64,000 nucleotides of DNA, from assembly GCA_963824225.1 (NCBI GenBank), contig CAWGOF010000003.1, forward strand, positions 2,170,001 to 2,234,000, given 5' to 3'. This DNA is from CAWGOF01 sp963824225 (GTDB lineage Bacteria > Acidobacteriota > Polarisedimenticolia > Polarisedimenticolales > Polarisedimenticolaceae). Shown piece after piece: positions 26,502 to 35,378 of this stretch. A program made the position numbers and the translations under genes. The first letter of the stretch is position 1, and the number at the start of each line of letters is the position of its first letter. Below the pieces are notes generated by a model. That model was not told where the DNA came from. It did not search any database and worked only from the letters and a program-made list of their open reading frames with translations.

Positions 26502-26512
26502 GGTCTGTTCCT

Positions 26513-26575
26513 GGTCTATCTCGGATGGGGATTGTACGCTGATTTTCCCCGTGCGCAAGTAGTCCGAGATAGGCC
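26513..26575 (-). promoter_or_regulatory. pdxR-pdxST-ilvE promoter with flanking 13-bp inverted repeat (probable PdxR operator)
   Basis: Minus-strand promoter: -35 TTGCGC (complement of 26553-26558), 16-nt spacer, -10 TACAAT (26531-26536). GGTCTATCTCGGA at 26513-26525 and TCCGAGATAGGCC at 26563-26575 are inverted copies matching at 12 of 13 positions, 50 bp centre to centre. One lies just upstream of the -35, the other around the transcription start. Paired sites are usual for MocR regulators. Confidence 0.7.
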
Positions 26576-26580
26576 AATTA

Positions 26581-27054
26581 TCAGACAGAAACGTCCGTGG
26601 CTTCGCACCTCAGGTCCGAGTTGACCGAGCTGGCGAGGAAGCACAGCTCGTGCGCCTCGTGGTGCATCGCCGTGTGCTCCTCGGCCGACGGCCGCCTCCC
26701 GGGTGCGAACGCAACTTCAGGGCGCAGCAGCACCCGGGTCATGGCGAGCTGTCCCTCGGTGTTCTTCGCCAAGAGTCCGCTCGCCTCGTCGCGGTACCTC
26801 TCGACCGCGTACCCACGTTTCGCCGCGATCGACAGGAACCACAGCATGTGGCAGCTCGCGAGCGCGGCGACGAACGCCTCCTCGGGATCGACCGCCTCGG
26901 CGACCGAGAGCGGCGACGGCACGACGTGCGGCGACGCGGAAGCGCGAACCTCGATCCCGCCGTCGAAGCTCCACGTGTGCCCACGGCTGTACCGGTTGTC
27001 GGTGAACACGGCTCCGTTACGGTCCCAGCGAATCGACGCGCGGTGCTCGCTCAT
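26581..27054 (-). CDS. OsmC/Ohr-family thiol peroxidase-like protein
   Basis: 157 residues. OsmC-fold proteins reduce organic hydroperoxides with two cysteines; here they are in LASCHMLWFLSIAAKRG and HEAHELCFLASSVNSDL, in the spacing of the family. The N-terminus IRWDRNGAVFTDNRYSRGH is typical of the YhfA/OsmC branch rather than Ohr. The stop is 5 nt from the pdx promoter region, and AGGGGGA precedes the ATG. It may be the last gene of the minus-strand run from 28.3 kb. Confidence 0.82.
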   Translation of the reverse strand: MSEHRASIRWDRNGAVFTDNRYSRGHTWSFDGGIEVRASASPHVVPSPLSVAEAVDPEEAFVAALASCHMLWFLSIAAKRGYAVERYRDEASGLLAKNTEGQLAMTRVLLRPEVAFAPGRRPSAEEHTAMHHEAHELCFLASSVNSDLRCEATDVSV

Positions 27055-27064
27055 GGCGTCCCCC

Positions 27065-27505
27065 TTAGCCCCGTCGGGCGTCGCCGGGCGGAGCAGACGC
27101 CGGTCGCGCCGCGCTTCCGGCTTGCGCGCCCCGGACGCTGATCTGGTCGACGCGCCATCGGACGATCGACTTGTGCAGGTGCTCCGGCACGTAGTCCCGG
27201 TCGGTGAGGCTGCGCGTCTGCCCGGCTTTCACCACGCCCGACAGGTAGAACTCGAACAGCTCGTACCCATCACGATCGAGCGCCTGGACGACGAGCTCGA
27301 CGCTCTCCTCGGACTCCGACGTGTTCTTGACGGCGACGCGAATGCCGACCGTGAGATCGCCCTCGTCGTCCGCGCCTTCGAGGATCTTCGACTCCGGATC
27401 GTCGACCTCGACGCCGAGCGACGAGCCCGCGGCTGCGCCGTCGAGGGATCCGGCGATCGTGCACAGAACCAACACCACGGCGAGCCGTGTCGCTGCCTTG
27501 ACCAT
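27065..27505 (-). CDS. Exported protein of unknown function
   Basis: 146 residues, GGAGGG before the ATG. Signal peptide ATRLAVVLVLCTIAGSL with cleavage near GAAA-GSS. The mature part is acidic and beta-rich (LTVGIRVAVKNTSESEESVE, ELVVQALDRDGYELFEFYL), like a small immunoglobulin-like or FxLYD-type domain that modifies extracytoplasmic interactions. I do not recognise the family with certainty. The tail is Ala/Pro/Gly-rich and low in complexity. Confidence 0.55.
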   Translation of the reverse strand: MVKAATRLAVVLVLCTIAGSLDGAAAGSSLGVEVDDPESKILEGADDEGDLTVGIRVAVKNTSESEESVELVVQALDRDGYELFEFYLSGVVKAGQTRSLTDRDYVPEHLHKSIVRWRVDQISVRGAQAGSAARPASAPPGDARRG

Positions 27506-27533
27506 GAACCCTCCCGGCGCCGAGCGCCGCCCG

Positions 27534-27830
27534 CTAGGTCAACGACCCGAGACGGATCCGCCACTGACAGATCCGCTTCGTGATCAGGAGTCCATTCCGT
27601 TCCCATGGATCCGCGGCCAGACGTTGCGCGACCTCGACGGCGTCCGTCGCGCGCACGACCAAGAGCGCCTCGGCTGTGCCCTCGAGGGGTCCGCCGAGCG
27701 CGACAAACCGCTCCGCGGTCAGCGCATCCATGAACGCCGCGTGGGCCGCCCAGCCGACCTGACGATCGAGGGGCAGGGACTCGTCCCATCCCTGCCCATG
27801 GGCCCGGATCACGACGAACAGTTGCGGCAC
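27534..27830 (-). CDS. YciI-like small protein
   Basis: 98 residues, GTG start. A ferredoxin-like fold pattern of the YciI/YCII superfamily: FVVIRAHGQGWDESLPL, HAAFMDALTAERFVALGG, VVRATDAVEVAQRLAADPW, ending with ITKRICQWRI. The family includes dehydrochlorinases and enzymes of unknown role; the conserved H and D are present in the first half. It follows the AHSA1-like gene by 7 nt and is probably cotranscribed. Confidence 0.65.
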   Translation of the reverse strand: MPQLFVVIRAHGQGWDESLPLDRQVGWAAHAAFMDALTAERFVALGGPLEGTAEALLVVRATDAVEVAQRLAADPWERNGLLITKRICQWRIRLGSLT

Positions 27831-27837
27831 GTCTCGC

Positions 27838-28266
27838 CTATCGCTCGAGGTACTGCTTCAGTCCGGCGAGCACCGTCTCCCAGTTCTTCTCCGAGTGCTG
27901 GCGGGCCTCCTCGGTCGGATTGTTGTCCTGCTCCAGCGAGACGTGCGTTCTCGCCCCATCCGGAGCGAGATCGATCGTGACGGTGTGGTAGTTCTCGGGC
28001 TTCTCCGGAAGGCCCGACAGCGGGCTGAAGTGCGTGAACCGCAGCCGTCGCTCGGGGTCGAACTGCAGGATCACGCCCTTGTCTTCGTAGCGCTGGCCCT
28101 GCCATTCGCCCTTCCACACGATCGCGCCCCCGGCCTTCCAATCGGAAACGACGGTCGTCCCGAACATGTACTGCTTGATCGCTTCCGGTGTCACGAGTGC
28201 GTCCCACGTCTTCTTGGGCGAGGCATCGATCGTGGTCGAGGAGGTCGCAACGAGGTTCTGGTGCAT
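27838..28266 (-). CDS. SRPBCC/AHSA1-like domain protein
   Basis: 142 residues from ATG 28266, which has GAGGAG 6 nt upstream; a longer reading from 28284 has none. START-like helix-grip fold with the AHSA1 pattern: TTIDASPKKTWDALVTPE, YMFGTTVVSDWKAGG, GVILQFDPERRLRFTHF, and a C-terminal helix EKNWETVLAGLKQYLE. Such proteins bind small hydrophobic ligands. They often sit beside YciI-like proteins, as here. The ligand is unknown. Confidence 0.8.
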   Translation of the reverse strand: MHQNLVATSSTTIDASPKKTWDALVTPEAIKQYMFGTTVVSDWKAGGAIVWKGEWQGQRYEDKGVILQFDPERRLRFTHFSPLSGLPEKPENYHTVTIDLAPDGARTHVSLEQDNNPTEEARQHSEKNWETVLAGLKQYLER

Positions 28267-28325
28267 GGGTTTCTCCTCTTGCAAAGAGTTCGCCCCCGCA
28301 TGCTCAATCGCGCTCGTGAATCAGT

Positions 28326-29906
28326 CTACACCGCGTCTCGTGCCCCGCCGCGACCGCGCCTGAGAACGAGCATCACGAGAATCAGCGTGACCGCGAGCGG
28401 GAAGCTGAACACGACGGCCAGCAACCGCGGATCGACCGGCCAATCGACAGGCCAGTAGATGCTCAGCGCGACCCACGCGACGAGGACGCCCGGGAGAATG
28501 CGCGAGGTCCTCGCTGGAATCGCGGCCAGGAGCGTGAGCAACCATACGGGCGGCATCGCCCCATAGGCCGGCGGCAGGAACGGGCTGCGCAGCGTCGCCA
28601 GGATCAGGATCGCGAGCCACGCGAGCGGCTTGTCCTGGTCGCGGAGCGTGCGCGTGCCCAGGAGGACGGTTGCCGCGACGGCGACGAGCGTGTAGAGCCA
28701 CCCGACGATCTTGGCCAGACCGAACGACGAGCCCGGTAGGCCGAACAGCTTCAGCTTGAGCACGAGCCCGGGGATCGACAGGTTCATCGCGGTGGGCATC
28801 GGGTTCCGGAACGCCGGGAACGCCTCGCCCCCGAGGAGACGCGGAAGGTGCTCGAGGAACGCGGCATACGGCGCCCATCCGAAGATCAACAGCGTCAGCA
28901 CACTGAACGCGACCCCCATCCCCGCGGTCCACGCCACGGCGCGCCACTCGCGACGCGCGAGGAGATAGACGATCAGCAGGCCGGGATAGAGCTTGCTCAC
29001 GGTCACGAACGCGAGGAGCGCACCGCCGGCAGCCCACTGCCGGCGCTCGAACAGCACGAGCGCCAGCATCGACGCCGCGATCGCGAGCACTTGCACGTTC
29101 CCCTTCTGCAGCGTGCTGGTCATCGCTGGCGCGGCCCACACGAGCGCAGACAGCAGCACGGCGCGGGTTCGGGCGCCGGGGCCGAGCCACTGGGCGATCA
29201 CCAAGAACGCAAGTAGCGCGACCGCCCCGTTCAAGCCGAACCACAGCAAGCGCTGATCCAGGAACCCCGGTGCCAGACCCTGGAGCGCGCGCGAAAAGAG
29301 CAAGAAGTGCGGTGGGTACTCGTAGACGTCGATGCGGAACGGCCCGAGCATCTTGGGCTTGCGCAGCTGGGTTGGATCGTCTTCGGGGAGCGAGTACAGC
29401 GAGTTGTCGTAGACGTTCGGCGTCGACGACACGGCCTCCGCGGCAACGAAGTACGCGGTCAAGCAGGAGTGCTCGACCTCCCAGCGGCTCGACGGGATGA
29501 ACGAGTAGGCAACCCGGGACGGATCGACCATGAATACGGTGAGGCGGCCTATCTGGACGAAGGCAACGAGGCTCGCCACGAGGGCCACGATCCCGAGCGT
29601 CCGCGAGGACGCCGCGGGATCGAGGGGCAGCCGGCGCCAACACCACCAGGCGACGGCCCCGCCCGCCATGGCGGCTAGCGCAGCGCCGGCAAGCCAGGAA
29701 CGACCGATCCCGAGCCCCACGGCGAAGCCGAAGAGCGCGGCAGCACAACCGACGGACGCGGTGACGCACGCGCGCAGAATGTCACCGCGATCTCGGATCG
29801 TTCGCCTCAGCTCACTTGTTGGCCGCTTCGCGCCTGCTCGGATCGTCGGCCGGATTGACGTAGTTGAGGACGAACGGCCCCGACCCGTGAACCTGCACCA
29901 TCGCAT
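28326..29906 (-). CDS. Polytopic membrane glycosyltransferase, GT87-like (DUF2029)
   Basis: Up to 526 residues with about ten membrane helices. Features of polyprenyl-phosphate-dependent mannosyl/arabinosyltransferases: a large loop after helix 1-2 with DVYEYPPHFLLFSRAL, MTSTLQKGNVQVLAIAASM (the GN-Q motif of GT87), and SKLYPGLLIVYLLARRE. The only upstream ATG (29906) lies 95 nt inside the cupin gene in another frame. No ATG/GTG/TTG occurs between there and the first membrane helix, so the true start is unclear (possibly a rare codon near 29815). It probably adds a hexose to a cell-envelope lipid or glycan. Confidence 0.7.
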   Translation of the reverse strand: MRWCRFTGRGRSSSTTSIRPTIRAGAKRPTSELRRTIRDRGDILRACVTASVGCAAALFGFAVGLGIGRSWLAGAALAAMAGGAVAWWCWRRLPLDPAASSRTLGIVALVASLVAFVQIGRLTVFMVDPSRVAYSFIPSSRWEVEHSCLTAYFVAAEAVSSTPNVYDNSLYSLPEDDPTQLRKPKMLGPFRIDVYEYPPHFLLFSRALQGLAPGFLDQRLLWFGLNGAVALLAFLVIAQWLGPGARTRAVLLSALVWAAPAMTSTLQKGNVQVLAIAASMLALVLFERRQWAAGGALLAFVTVSKLYPGLLIVYLLARREWRAVAWTAGMGVAFSVLTLLIFGWAPYAAFLEHLPRLLGGEAFPAFRNPMPTAMNLSIPGLVLKLKLFGLPGSSFGLAKIVGWLYTLVAVAATVLLGTRTLRDQDKPLAWLAILILATLRSPFLPPAYGAMPPVWLLTLLAAIPARTSRILPGVLVAWVALSIYWPVDWPVDPRLLAVVFSFPLAVTLILVMLVLRRGRGGARDAV

Positions 29907-30297
29907 CGGTCTTGGCCATCGCGAAGTGCCGCATCTCGGCGGGCAGGAGGGCGTACCCCCCGACCGTCAGCTCCTTCATCGATGCCTCGTCGAACGCTTC
30001 GCCCATACCGAGCGCGAACGTGCCCGCGAGAACGGTCACGTGCTCGTCGGTGGGATGCCAGTGCGGCGCGATCTTGAAGCCTGCCGGCATCTTCAGCCGC
30101 ACGGCGAACAGTCCGGCCTTCCCGGGGTCTCCGGAAATGACGGTCATGAACGCGCCCTTCTCGAAGACGGGCGGCGCCGGGTCCCACTTCATTTCGGCTG
30201 CGCCGACCATCACGTGTGGGGACTTGGCTTCCTGGGCCAGAGCCCAGCCGAACACGGAGACGAGCACGAGGGCGACACCGAAGAGCGTTCTTCGCAT
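29812..30297 (-). CDS. Periplasmic cupin-domain protein
   Basis: 161 residues, AGGAGGTGAG upstream. Signal peptide RRTLFGVALVLVSVFGWALA-QEA. Single cupin barrel: motif 1 IAPHWHPTDEHVTVLAGTF with His80, His82 and Glu86 as metal ligands, motif 2 LLPAEMRHFAMAK with the fourth His. The family includes quercetinase-like and storage cupins; exported single-domain forms have no firm role. It is followed by the membrane glycosyltransferase with an overlap that depends on that gene's start. Confidence 0.78.
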   Translation of the reverse strand: MRRTLFGVALVLVSVFGWALAQEAKSPHVMVGAAEMKWDPAPPVFEKGAFMTVISGDPGKAGLFAVRLKMPAGFKIAPHWHPTDEHVTVLAGTFALGMGEAFDEASMKELTVGGYALLPAEMRHFAMAKTDAMVQVHGSGPFVLNYVNPADDPSRREAANK

Positions 30298-30330
30298 CTC
30301 TCACCTCCTAGGACTCAGGATACGCTGCCC

Positions 30331-31131
30331 TCACGGTTTCACGCCCTGGACGATGTGCGCCGAGATGGGAAACGTGACGCTTCCATCTTGGCCGACGTAT
30401 GGCTCGAGCAGGCGCTCGGCGTCGGCCAGGATGCGGGCGATCTGGTCTTCTGGCAGAACGACCCCCACCAACGGCAACCAGCCCCGCAGGTCCGATTCGA
30501 CCATGATCCGGACGCTGGGGAATCGTGCCGTTCCTCGTTCGGTCGTCACTTCGACCGGGACCACACCCGGGTCCGCGAACAGCGCGAGCAGCTCGCCCCG
30601 AGCGCCGAGGACGAACGGCGCACCGAGAATATCGGCGGCGTGACGACCGGCGATCCGATCGAGCAGCGCGACCATCGTGGCGTACACCGGATTCTCCTCG
30701 AGAGAATCCCACACGACGACGCCCAAGCGTCCTCCCGGTTTCAATACCCGTGTGGCTTCGAGCAGCGCCTGTCGGCGATCGGGGAAGAACATCAGCCCGA
30801 ATTGACAGACCACCGCATCGAACGACTCGCTCGGGAACGGTAGCGAGTCGGCGACACCTTCCCGCCAGTCGACGCGCGGCTCGATCTCCCGAGCCACGGC
30901 GAGCATGCCGAGGTTGGGGTCGATGGCCGACACCGAGCCGCTCGGCCCGACACGCGAGACGATCTCGCGCGCGACAACCCCCGTGCCGCAGGCCACGTCG
31001 AGGACGCGGTCGCCCGCACGCACATGGATCCGGTCGGCGATCTTCGCCGTCCACTGCCCCATGAGCGCGGGCACGAGCAACGCTTCGTAGGCTCTCGCTC
31101 TCTCGATCTGCTCTGGCGTCGATTGGCTCAT
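30331..31131 (-). CDS. Class I SAM-dependent methyltransferase
   Basis: 266 residues. Rossmann methyltransferase: motif I VLDVACGTGVVAREI, motif II acidic residue in VSAIDPNLGMLAVAR, then GVADSLPFPSESFDAVVCQF and FFPDRRQALLEATRVLKPGG (motif III region), as in UbiE/Methyltransf_11 enzymes. The C-terminal 100 residues do not reveal the substrate. The stop of the upstream VOC gene is 5 nt away; an in-frame TTG at 31140 would overlap it. Confidence 0.82.
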   Translation of the reverse strand: MSQSTPEQIERARAYEALLVPALMGQWTAKIADRIHVRAGDRVLDVACGTGVVAREIVSRVGPSGSVSAIDPNLGMLAVAREIEPRVDWREGVADSLPFPSESFDAVVCQFGLMFFPDRRQALLEATRVLKPGGRLGVVVWDSLEENPVYATMVALLDRIAGRHAADILGAPFVLGARGELLALFADPGVVPVEVTTERGTARFPSVRIMVESDLRGWLPLVGVVLPEDQIARILADAERLLEPYVGQDGSVTFPISAHIVQGVKP

Positions 31132-31136
31132 GGCCT

Positions 31137-31508
31137 TCAAACGTGCTGGTCGACCAGAACCGGGTTCCCGTCGGGGTCGACGACGATGAAGCTCGCCGGA
31201 CCCGTCGTGCTCTCGTCTGCCTCGCTCGCCATCTGCACGCCTCGCGCCTTGAGCCGGCGCTGCAGCTCGCGCACGTCGGTGAACGTGGGCAGCTTCTGAG
31301 CGTTGCTGTCCCAGCCGGGATTGAAGGTCAGGATGTTCTTCTCGAACATGCCCTGGAACAGGCCGATGACGTGATCGCCGTTCTTCAGGATGAGCCAGTT
31401 CTGCGACTCATCTCCCATGAACGCCTCGAAGCCGAGCTTCCCGTAGAACGCCTTCGAAGCCGCGAGGTCCTTGACAGCCAAGCTGATCGAGAACGTACCG
31501 AGCTCCAT
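31137..31508 (-). CDS. VOC-family (glyoxalase/bleomycin-resistance fold) protein
   Basis: 123 residues, two beta-alpha-beta-beta-beta modules: FSISLAVKDLAASKAFYGKL in the first half and ELQRRLKARGVQMAS with SFIVVDPDGNPVLVDQHV in the second. A metal site is not obvious. The close spacing with the methyltransferase suggests cotranscription. The specific reaction is unknown. Confidence 0.78.
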   Translation of the reverse strand: MELGTFSISLAVKDLAASKAFYGKLGFEAFMGDESQNWLILKNGDHVIGLFQGMFEKNILTFNPGWDSNAQKLPTFTDVRELQRRLKARGVQMASEADESTTGPASFIVVDPDGNPVLVDQHV

Positions 31509-31593
31509 GTCTTCCCCCCGTCGTACCGCTGATCATCCTCGATCCGGGGACGGTTGCGCTACCCCGCGCGTACCTTCATCGCTTTGGGTCACC

Positions 31594-32508
31594 TCACTCG
31601 TCCGCCATCTCGAGGGACCTCGCGAAATCGAGGTAGCTGATCCGGTTGGCCTGATACGGACCAGCGATGCCGCTGTACGACAAGGCGTAGCACCCCGTCG
31701 CGTCGGAGAACATCGTGACCTCCTTGTGCATGTTGACTGCGCTGTCGTAATGGTGGAAATTTCGCGAGTCCGGCAACACCACCGTGGGCGTGTTCTCAGT
31801 TCGGTTGATTCCCATTCGCTCCAACCAGAATCCCGCGAACGCATCGCAGTCCGCCTTCGGCGCGTAAATGAACATGATCGTAGCTTGAGACGCGCCCGCG
31901 CCTTGATCATGCTTGGAGAACGACGTGCTGAGCACAACGACGTCGGTGAGGAGTTGGTTCGTGGCGGTGAACCTCGAGGCTTCCCAGAACATGAAGTAAT
32001 ACGGGAACTTGATTCGCCAAGGCGCAGCTTTCGAAGACAGCAGAAAATACGGCTGCTCGAGACGAAGCCGAAACGGCTTCTCGGGGAGGAGCGGCTTGGT
32101 CACCTTCCTGCCGCTTCCGGCTGCGAGGTCCTGCGCGACGAGTCCGGCACCGTACACGCCGACTCGTGTCGATAGGTTGAACATCTGTTCGACCATGAAC
32201 CGTTCGGATTCGTTGAAGCTGGTACGTCCCTCCTGCTGTCGGATCTTTAGTATCGAGTCGATCAACAGGAACGCGTGCTCACGGATTGGCGGATACTCCG
32301 CGGCGGTCAAGTCTCGCTTTTCCACGAGCCAGTTGTTGAAATGCATAACATCCACCAGGACCTCGACGGTCGGCTGGATCGGATTCTGAGAAAGCGGCGC
32401 GGTCGAGTATTCGCGATCCGCGGCCCGCCCCGAGCCGATTGACAGTACGAGGCACCCGATCGCCACGATCGATGCGAGCAGCAGCGCTTTCTGATTCCGC
32501 TGACCCAT
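31594..32508 (-). CDS. Exported protein of unknown function
   Basis: 304 residues. Signal peptide KALLLASIVAIGCLVLSIGS with cleavage near GRA-ADR. The mature chain is globular (YPPIREHAFLLIDSILKIRQ, FPYYFMFWEASRFTATNQLL, MFIYAPKADCDAFAGFWLE, CYALSYSGIAGPYQANRISY). Two Cys could pair. I do not recognise a domain. Base use is less GC-biased than its neighbours in the first two thirds. Five nt separate it from the hflX stop, so it may be translated from the same transcript. Confidence 0.6.
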   Translation of the reverse strand: MGQRNQKALLLASIVAIGCLVLSIGSGRAADREYSTAPLSQNPIQPTVEVLVDVMHFNNWLVEKRDLTAAEYPPIREHAFLLIDSILKIRQQEGRTSFNESERFMVEQMFNLSTRVGVYGAGLVAQDLAAGSGRKVTKPLLPEKPFRLRLEQPYFLLSSKAAPWRIKFPYYFMFWEASRFTATNQLLTDVVVLSTSFSKHDQGAGASQATIMFIYAPKADCDAFAGFWLERMGINRTENTPTVVLPDSRNFHHYDSAVNMHKEVTMFSDATGCYALSYSGIAGPYQANRISYLDFARSLEMADE

Positions 32509-32513
32509 GCGCC

Positions 32514-34239
32514 CTACGCCTCGGCTCCCGAGCGAGGCAAGCCCCGTCGTCGCAAGCCGTTGGCGCCGTTGTGGCCCGTCGGTCGCGTCGCGAGCGCGGC
32601 ATCGATCGCCTCGAGCAGGGCCTGCAGCCCGTCGCGCCGCTCGGCCGAGAGAAACAGCGCGCCGGGGTGCTGCCGCGCGACCTCGCCTCGCGCCTCGTCC
32701 GTCAGGAGATCCGCCTTGTTCAGCGCGAGGATGCGCGGGATCGCGTCGAAGTCCAGGTCGCGCAGGATCGTCTCGACGGCGGCGATCTGCGCATTGTGCT
32801 GCGGGTGCGAGGCGTCGACGAGATGCACGAGCAGGTCCGAGTCCTCGATCTCCTCGAGCGTGGCGCGGAACGCGGCGATCAGGTCCTTGGGCAGGTCGCG
32901 AATGAACCCCACGGTGTCGTTGATCACGACCTCGCGCTCGCGGGGCAGGCGCAGACGTCGCGACGACGGGTCGAGCGTCGCGAACATCTTGTCCTCGACG
33001 AACACCTCGCTCTTCGTGAGCACGTTGAGCAACGTGCTCTTTCCGGCGTTCGTGTAGCCCACGATCGACACGACCGGCACGTCGCGCTCGCGCCGGCGCG
33101 AGCGCCGCTGCTCTCGTCGTGTGCGCTCGGACTGCAACATCTTCTGCAGCGCCTGGATTCGGGTGCGCACGCGGCGGCGGTCGATCTCGAGCTTCTGCTC
33201 GCCCGGACCTCGTCCGCCGATCCCGCCTTCGAGCCGCGAGAGGCCCGAGTCGCCACGGCTCATCAGCCGCGGCAGCAGGTAGTTCAGCTGCGCCAGCTCG
33301 ACCTGGATCCGGCCTTCGTGCGTGCGGGCGCGCTCGGCGAAGATGTCGAGGATCAGCTGCGTCCGATCGACGACCTTGAGCTCGGTCGCCTCGGCCAACG
33401 CGCGGGCCTGCGCCGGCGACAGGTTCTGATCGACGACGATGAAATCGGCCTGCAGACGCAGCGCGTCGACCACGAGGTCCTCCAGACGTCCCGCGCCGAG
33501 CAGCGTGCGCGCATCGAAGCGCTGCGCGGCGCTGGACGACGCGCTCGACGACACGCAGGTTGGCCGAGGCCGCGAGCTCCTCGAGCTCGCTCATCGACGC
33601 TTCGGCGTGGGCCCGGCTGCCGGTCGTGACGTGGACCAGGATCGCGCGACCGCCTTCCGCAGCGCGCTTCGTCCGCGGCAGGTGGCGGTCGAACTCCTCC
33701 TCGAGCGCCTGGATCAGCGCGAGGAAGTCCTCGGTTACCTGCCCCGCCGGGCGCGGCGGAAGGAGCCGGTAGCGCTCCCCGTCGGTCGAGACATCCTTGG
33801 TCCCGTTGCGCGCGGTCCGTCCATCGAGCCCCCGGGGCCTCGGACGGACGAGCCCGCGCGGAACGATCGGTGGAGCAGGCTCGCTGGCTCTGCGGCCGGC
33901 GGCATCGGCCGCCGGCAGCAGGTGCGCGACGCGGACGGGACCCGGCCGGCCGTCGGGTTCGACGGCGACGAGCGCCAGCGCGTCGAGCCGGTGCAGGGCG
34001 AGCGGCGCGAGGTCGTTGCGCGTCGGCTCCTCGTCCGCGAGCTTGGTCGCCACGAAGCGCAGCGTGCAGAACCGCAGGCGCCCGGCGGGTGCGCTCGGCT
34101 TGCGCGGCACTTCGAGCCGGTGCGCTTCGCCGACGGCGACGGCGTCGATGCGCCCCGCGCGATCGACGAGCAGCCCCACGCGGCGGTTCAATCCGTGGCT
34201 GATCTCCGCGATCTCGCGCGCCAGGTCGTGGCTCAGCAT
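32514..34239 (-). CDS. hflX: Ribosome-associated GTPase HflX (one frameshift, start unclear)
   Basis: Ribosome-splitting GTPase used in heat shock and stalled-ribosome rescue. G1 SIVGYTNAGKSTLLNVLT, G2 FATLDPSSRRLRLP, G3 INDTVGFIRDLPKDLIAAF, G4 LALNKADLL. The HflX subdomain (LSRLEGGIGGRGPGEQKLE) precedes. The frame breaks near 33535 between LRVVERVVQ and AQRFDARTLLGAGRLEDL, by one extra base. The long N-terminal domain (HDLAREIAEISHGLNRRVG) continues upstream of ATG 34239 as GNLLGLKPAERHKLEKLFRR to about 34330, a stretch conserved in HflX, but no standard start codon opens that frame. The start there may be ATT, or another base error hides it. Confidence 0.88.
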
Positions 34240-34342
34240 GAGGTGCGGCGGGACCCGGCGCCGGAACAGCTTCTCGAGCTTGTGACGCTCGGCGGGCTTC
34301 AGTCCCAGGAGATTGCCTTGGACGGTGGGAATCGCCGTGCCC

Positions 34343-35302
34343 CTAGAGTCGCCCGATGAGGTGCGTTCCGGCGCGGCCTTCCATCGCCGCCGGCAGGCTC
34401 TCGGGGTCCGTGATCAGCGTGCGCCGTCCACCCTGCTCGAGGAACCCGATCGCGGCCTCGATCTTCGGACCCATGCTGCCCGGCGGGAACTGTCCATCGG
34501 CCACGTAGCGCCGGATCTCGTCGAGCGTCACCGCGGTCAGCGCGCGGGCGCCGGGCTTCCCGTAGTCGACGTACACGTGCGGGACGGCGGTCAAGATGAT
34601 CAGCAGCTCGGCCTGCACGTCGCGCGCGAGCACGCTCGAGGTCAGGTCCTTGTCCACGACCGCTTCGATCCCCACGTACTTGCCGTCGTCTCGGACGTGG
34701 ATCGGAATCCCTCCGCCGCCGCAGGCGACAACGATGTGCCCGGCCTGCGCGGCCTCGCGGATCATGTGGCGCTGAATCACCCGCAGCGGGCGCGGCGACG
34801 GGACGAAGCGCCGGTAGCCCTGGCCTTCCGGAGTCTCGCCGATCTGCCAGCCCCACTCGTCGCGTCGCCGTTCGGCCTCCTCGCGCGACAGGACGGGGCC
34901 GATCGGCTTGTTGTAGCCGGCGAACGCCGGATCGTGGGCGTCGACCACGACCTGGGTCACGACCGTGACCACGTAGGTCTTCATCTCGCGCCGGCGGAGC
35001 TGGTTCAGCAGCGCCTGCTGCAGGATGTAGCCCAGGCTGCCCTCGGTCATCGCCACGAGCACGTCGAGCGGCATGACCGGCAGCTCGGGCCGCGACTGTT
35101 CCTGCTGGAGCAGCAGGTTCCCGACCTGCGGGCCGTTCCCATGGGTCACGATCAGGTTATAGCCCCGCTCGACGAGCGTCATCAGGATCCCGGCGATCCG
35201 CTCGGCGTTGCGCTCGTGCTCCTCGATCGTGCCGACCTCGTCGGCCTGCATGAACGCGTGGCCGCCCATGGCGACGAGGGCGATCGGGCGCGGGCCGTTC
35301 AC
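34343..35302 (-). CDS. arcC: Carbamate kinase
   Basis: Amino-acid-kinase fold enzyme transferring phosphate between carbamoyl phosphate and ADP. 319 residues from GTG 35302. Seen: IALVAMGGHAFMQ, IVTHGNGPQVGNLLLQQEQS, GGGGIPIHV, VVDKDLTSSVLA, and GSMGPKIEAAIGFL, the set found in ArcC. No arginine deiminase or ornithine carbamoyltransferase gene is present, so it may act in another carbamoyl-phosphate route such as purine degradation. The stop lies within 20 nt of the apparent N-terminus of hflX. Confidence 0.88.
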   Translation of the reverse strand: MNGPRPIALVAMGGHAFMQADEVGTIEEHERNAERIAGILMTLVERGYNLIVTHGNGPQVGNLLLQQEQSRPELPVMPLDVLVAMTEGSLGYILQQALLNQLRRREMKTYVVTVVTQVVVDAHDPAFAGYNKPIGPVLSREEAERRRDEWGWQIGETPEGQGYRRFVPSPRPLRVIQRHMIREAAQAGHIVVACGGGGIPIHVRDDGKYVGIEAVVDKDLTSSVLARDVQAELLIILTAVPHVYVDYGKPGARALTAVTLDEIRRYVADGQFPPGSMGPKIEAAIGFLEQGGRRTLITDPESLPAAMEGRAGTHLIGRL

Positions 35303-35378
35303 GCCGAGGAGTTTCGCACATTTGCCGCACGCCCGGGCTTCGTCGACAATGGCGCGTCCCCAACGCGGAGGGAGAAAC

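Noticed and set aside
26521..26551. Extra copy of the GGGGT/ACCCC motif at the pdx promoter (ATGGGGATTG...TTTTCCCC)
   Set aside because: Spacing and flanks do not match; explained better by the PdxR-type repeat.
34343..35302. Arginine deiminase pathway operon
   Set aside because: Only the carbamate kinase is present; no arcA, arcB or arginine antiporter nearby.
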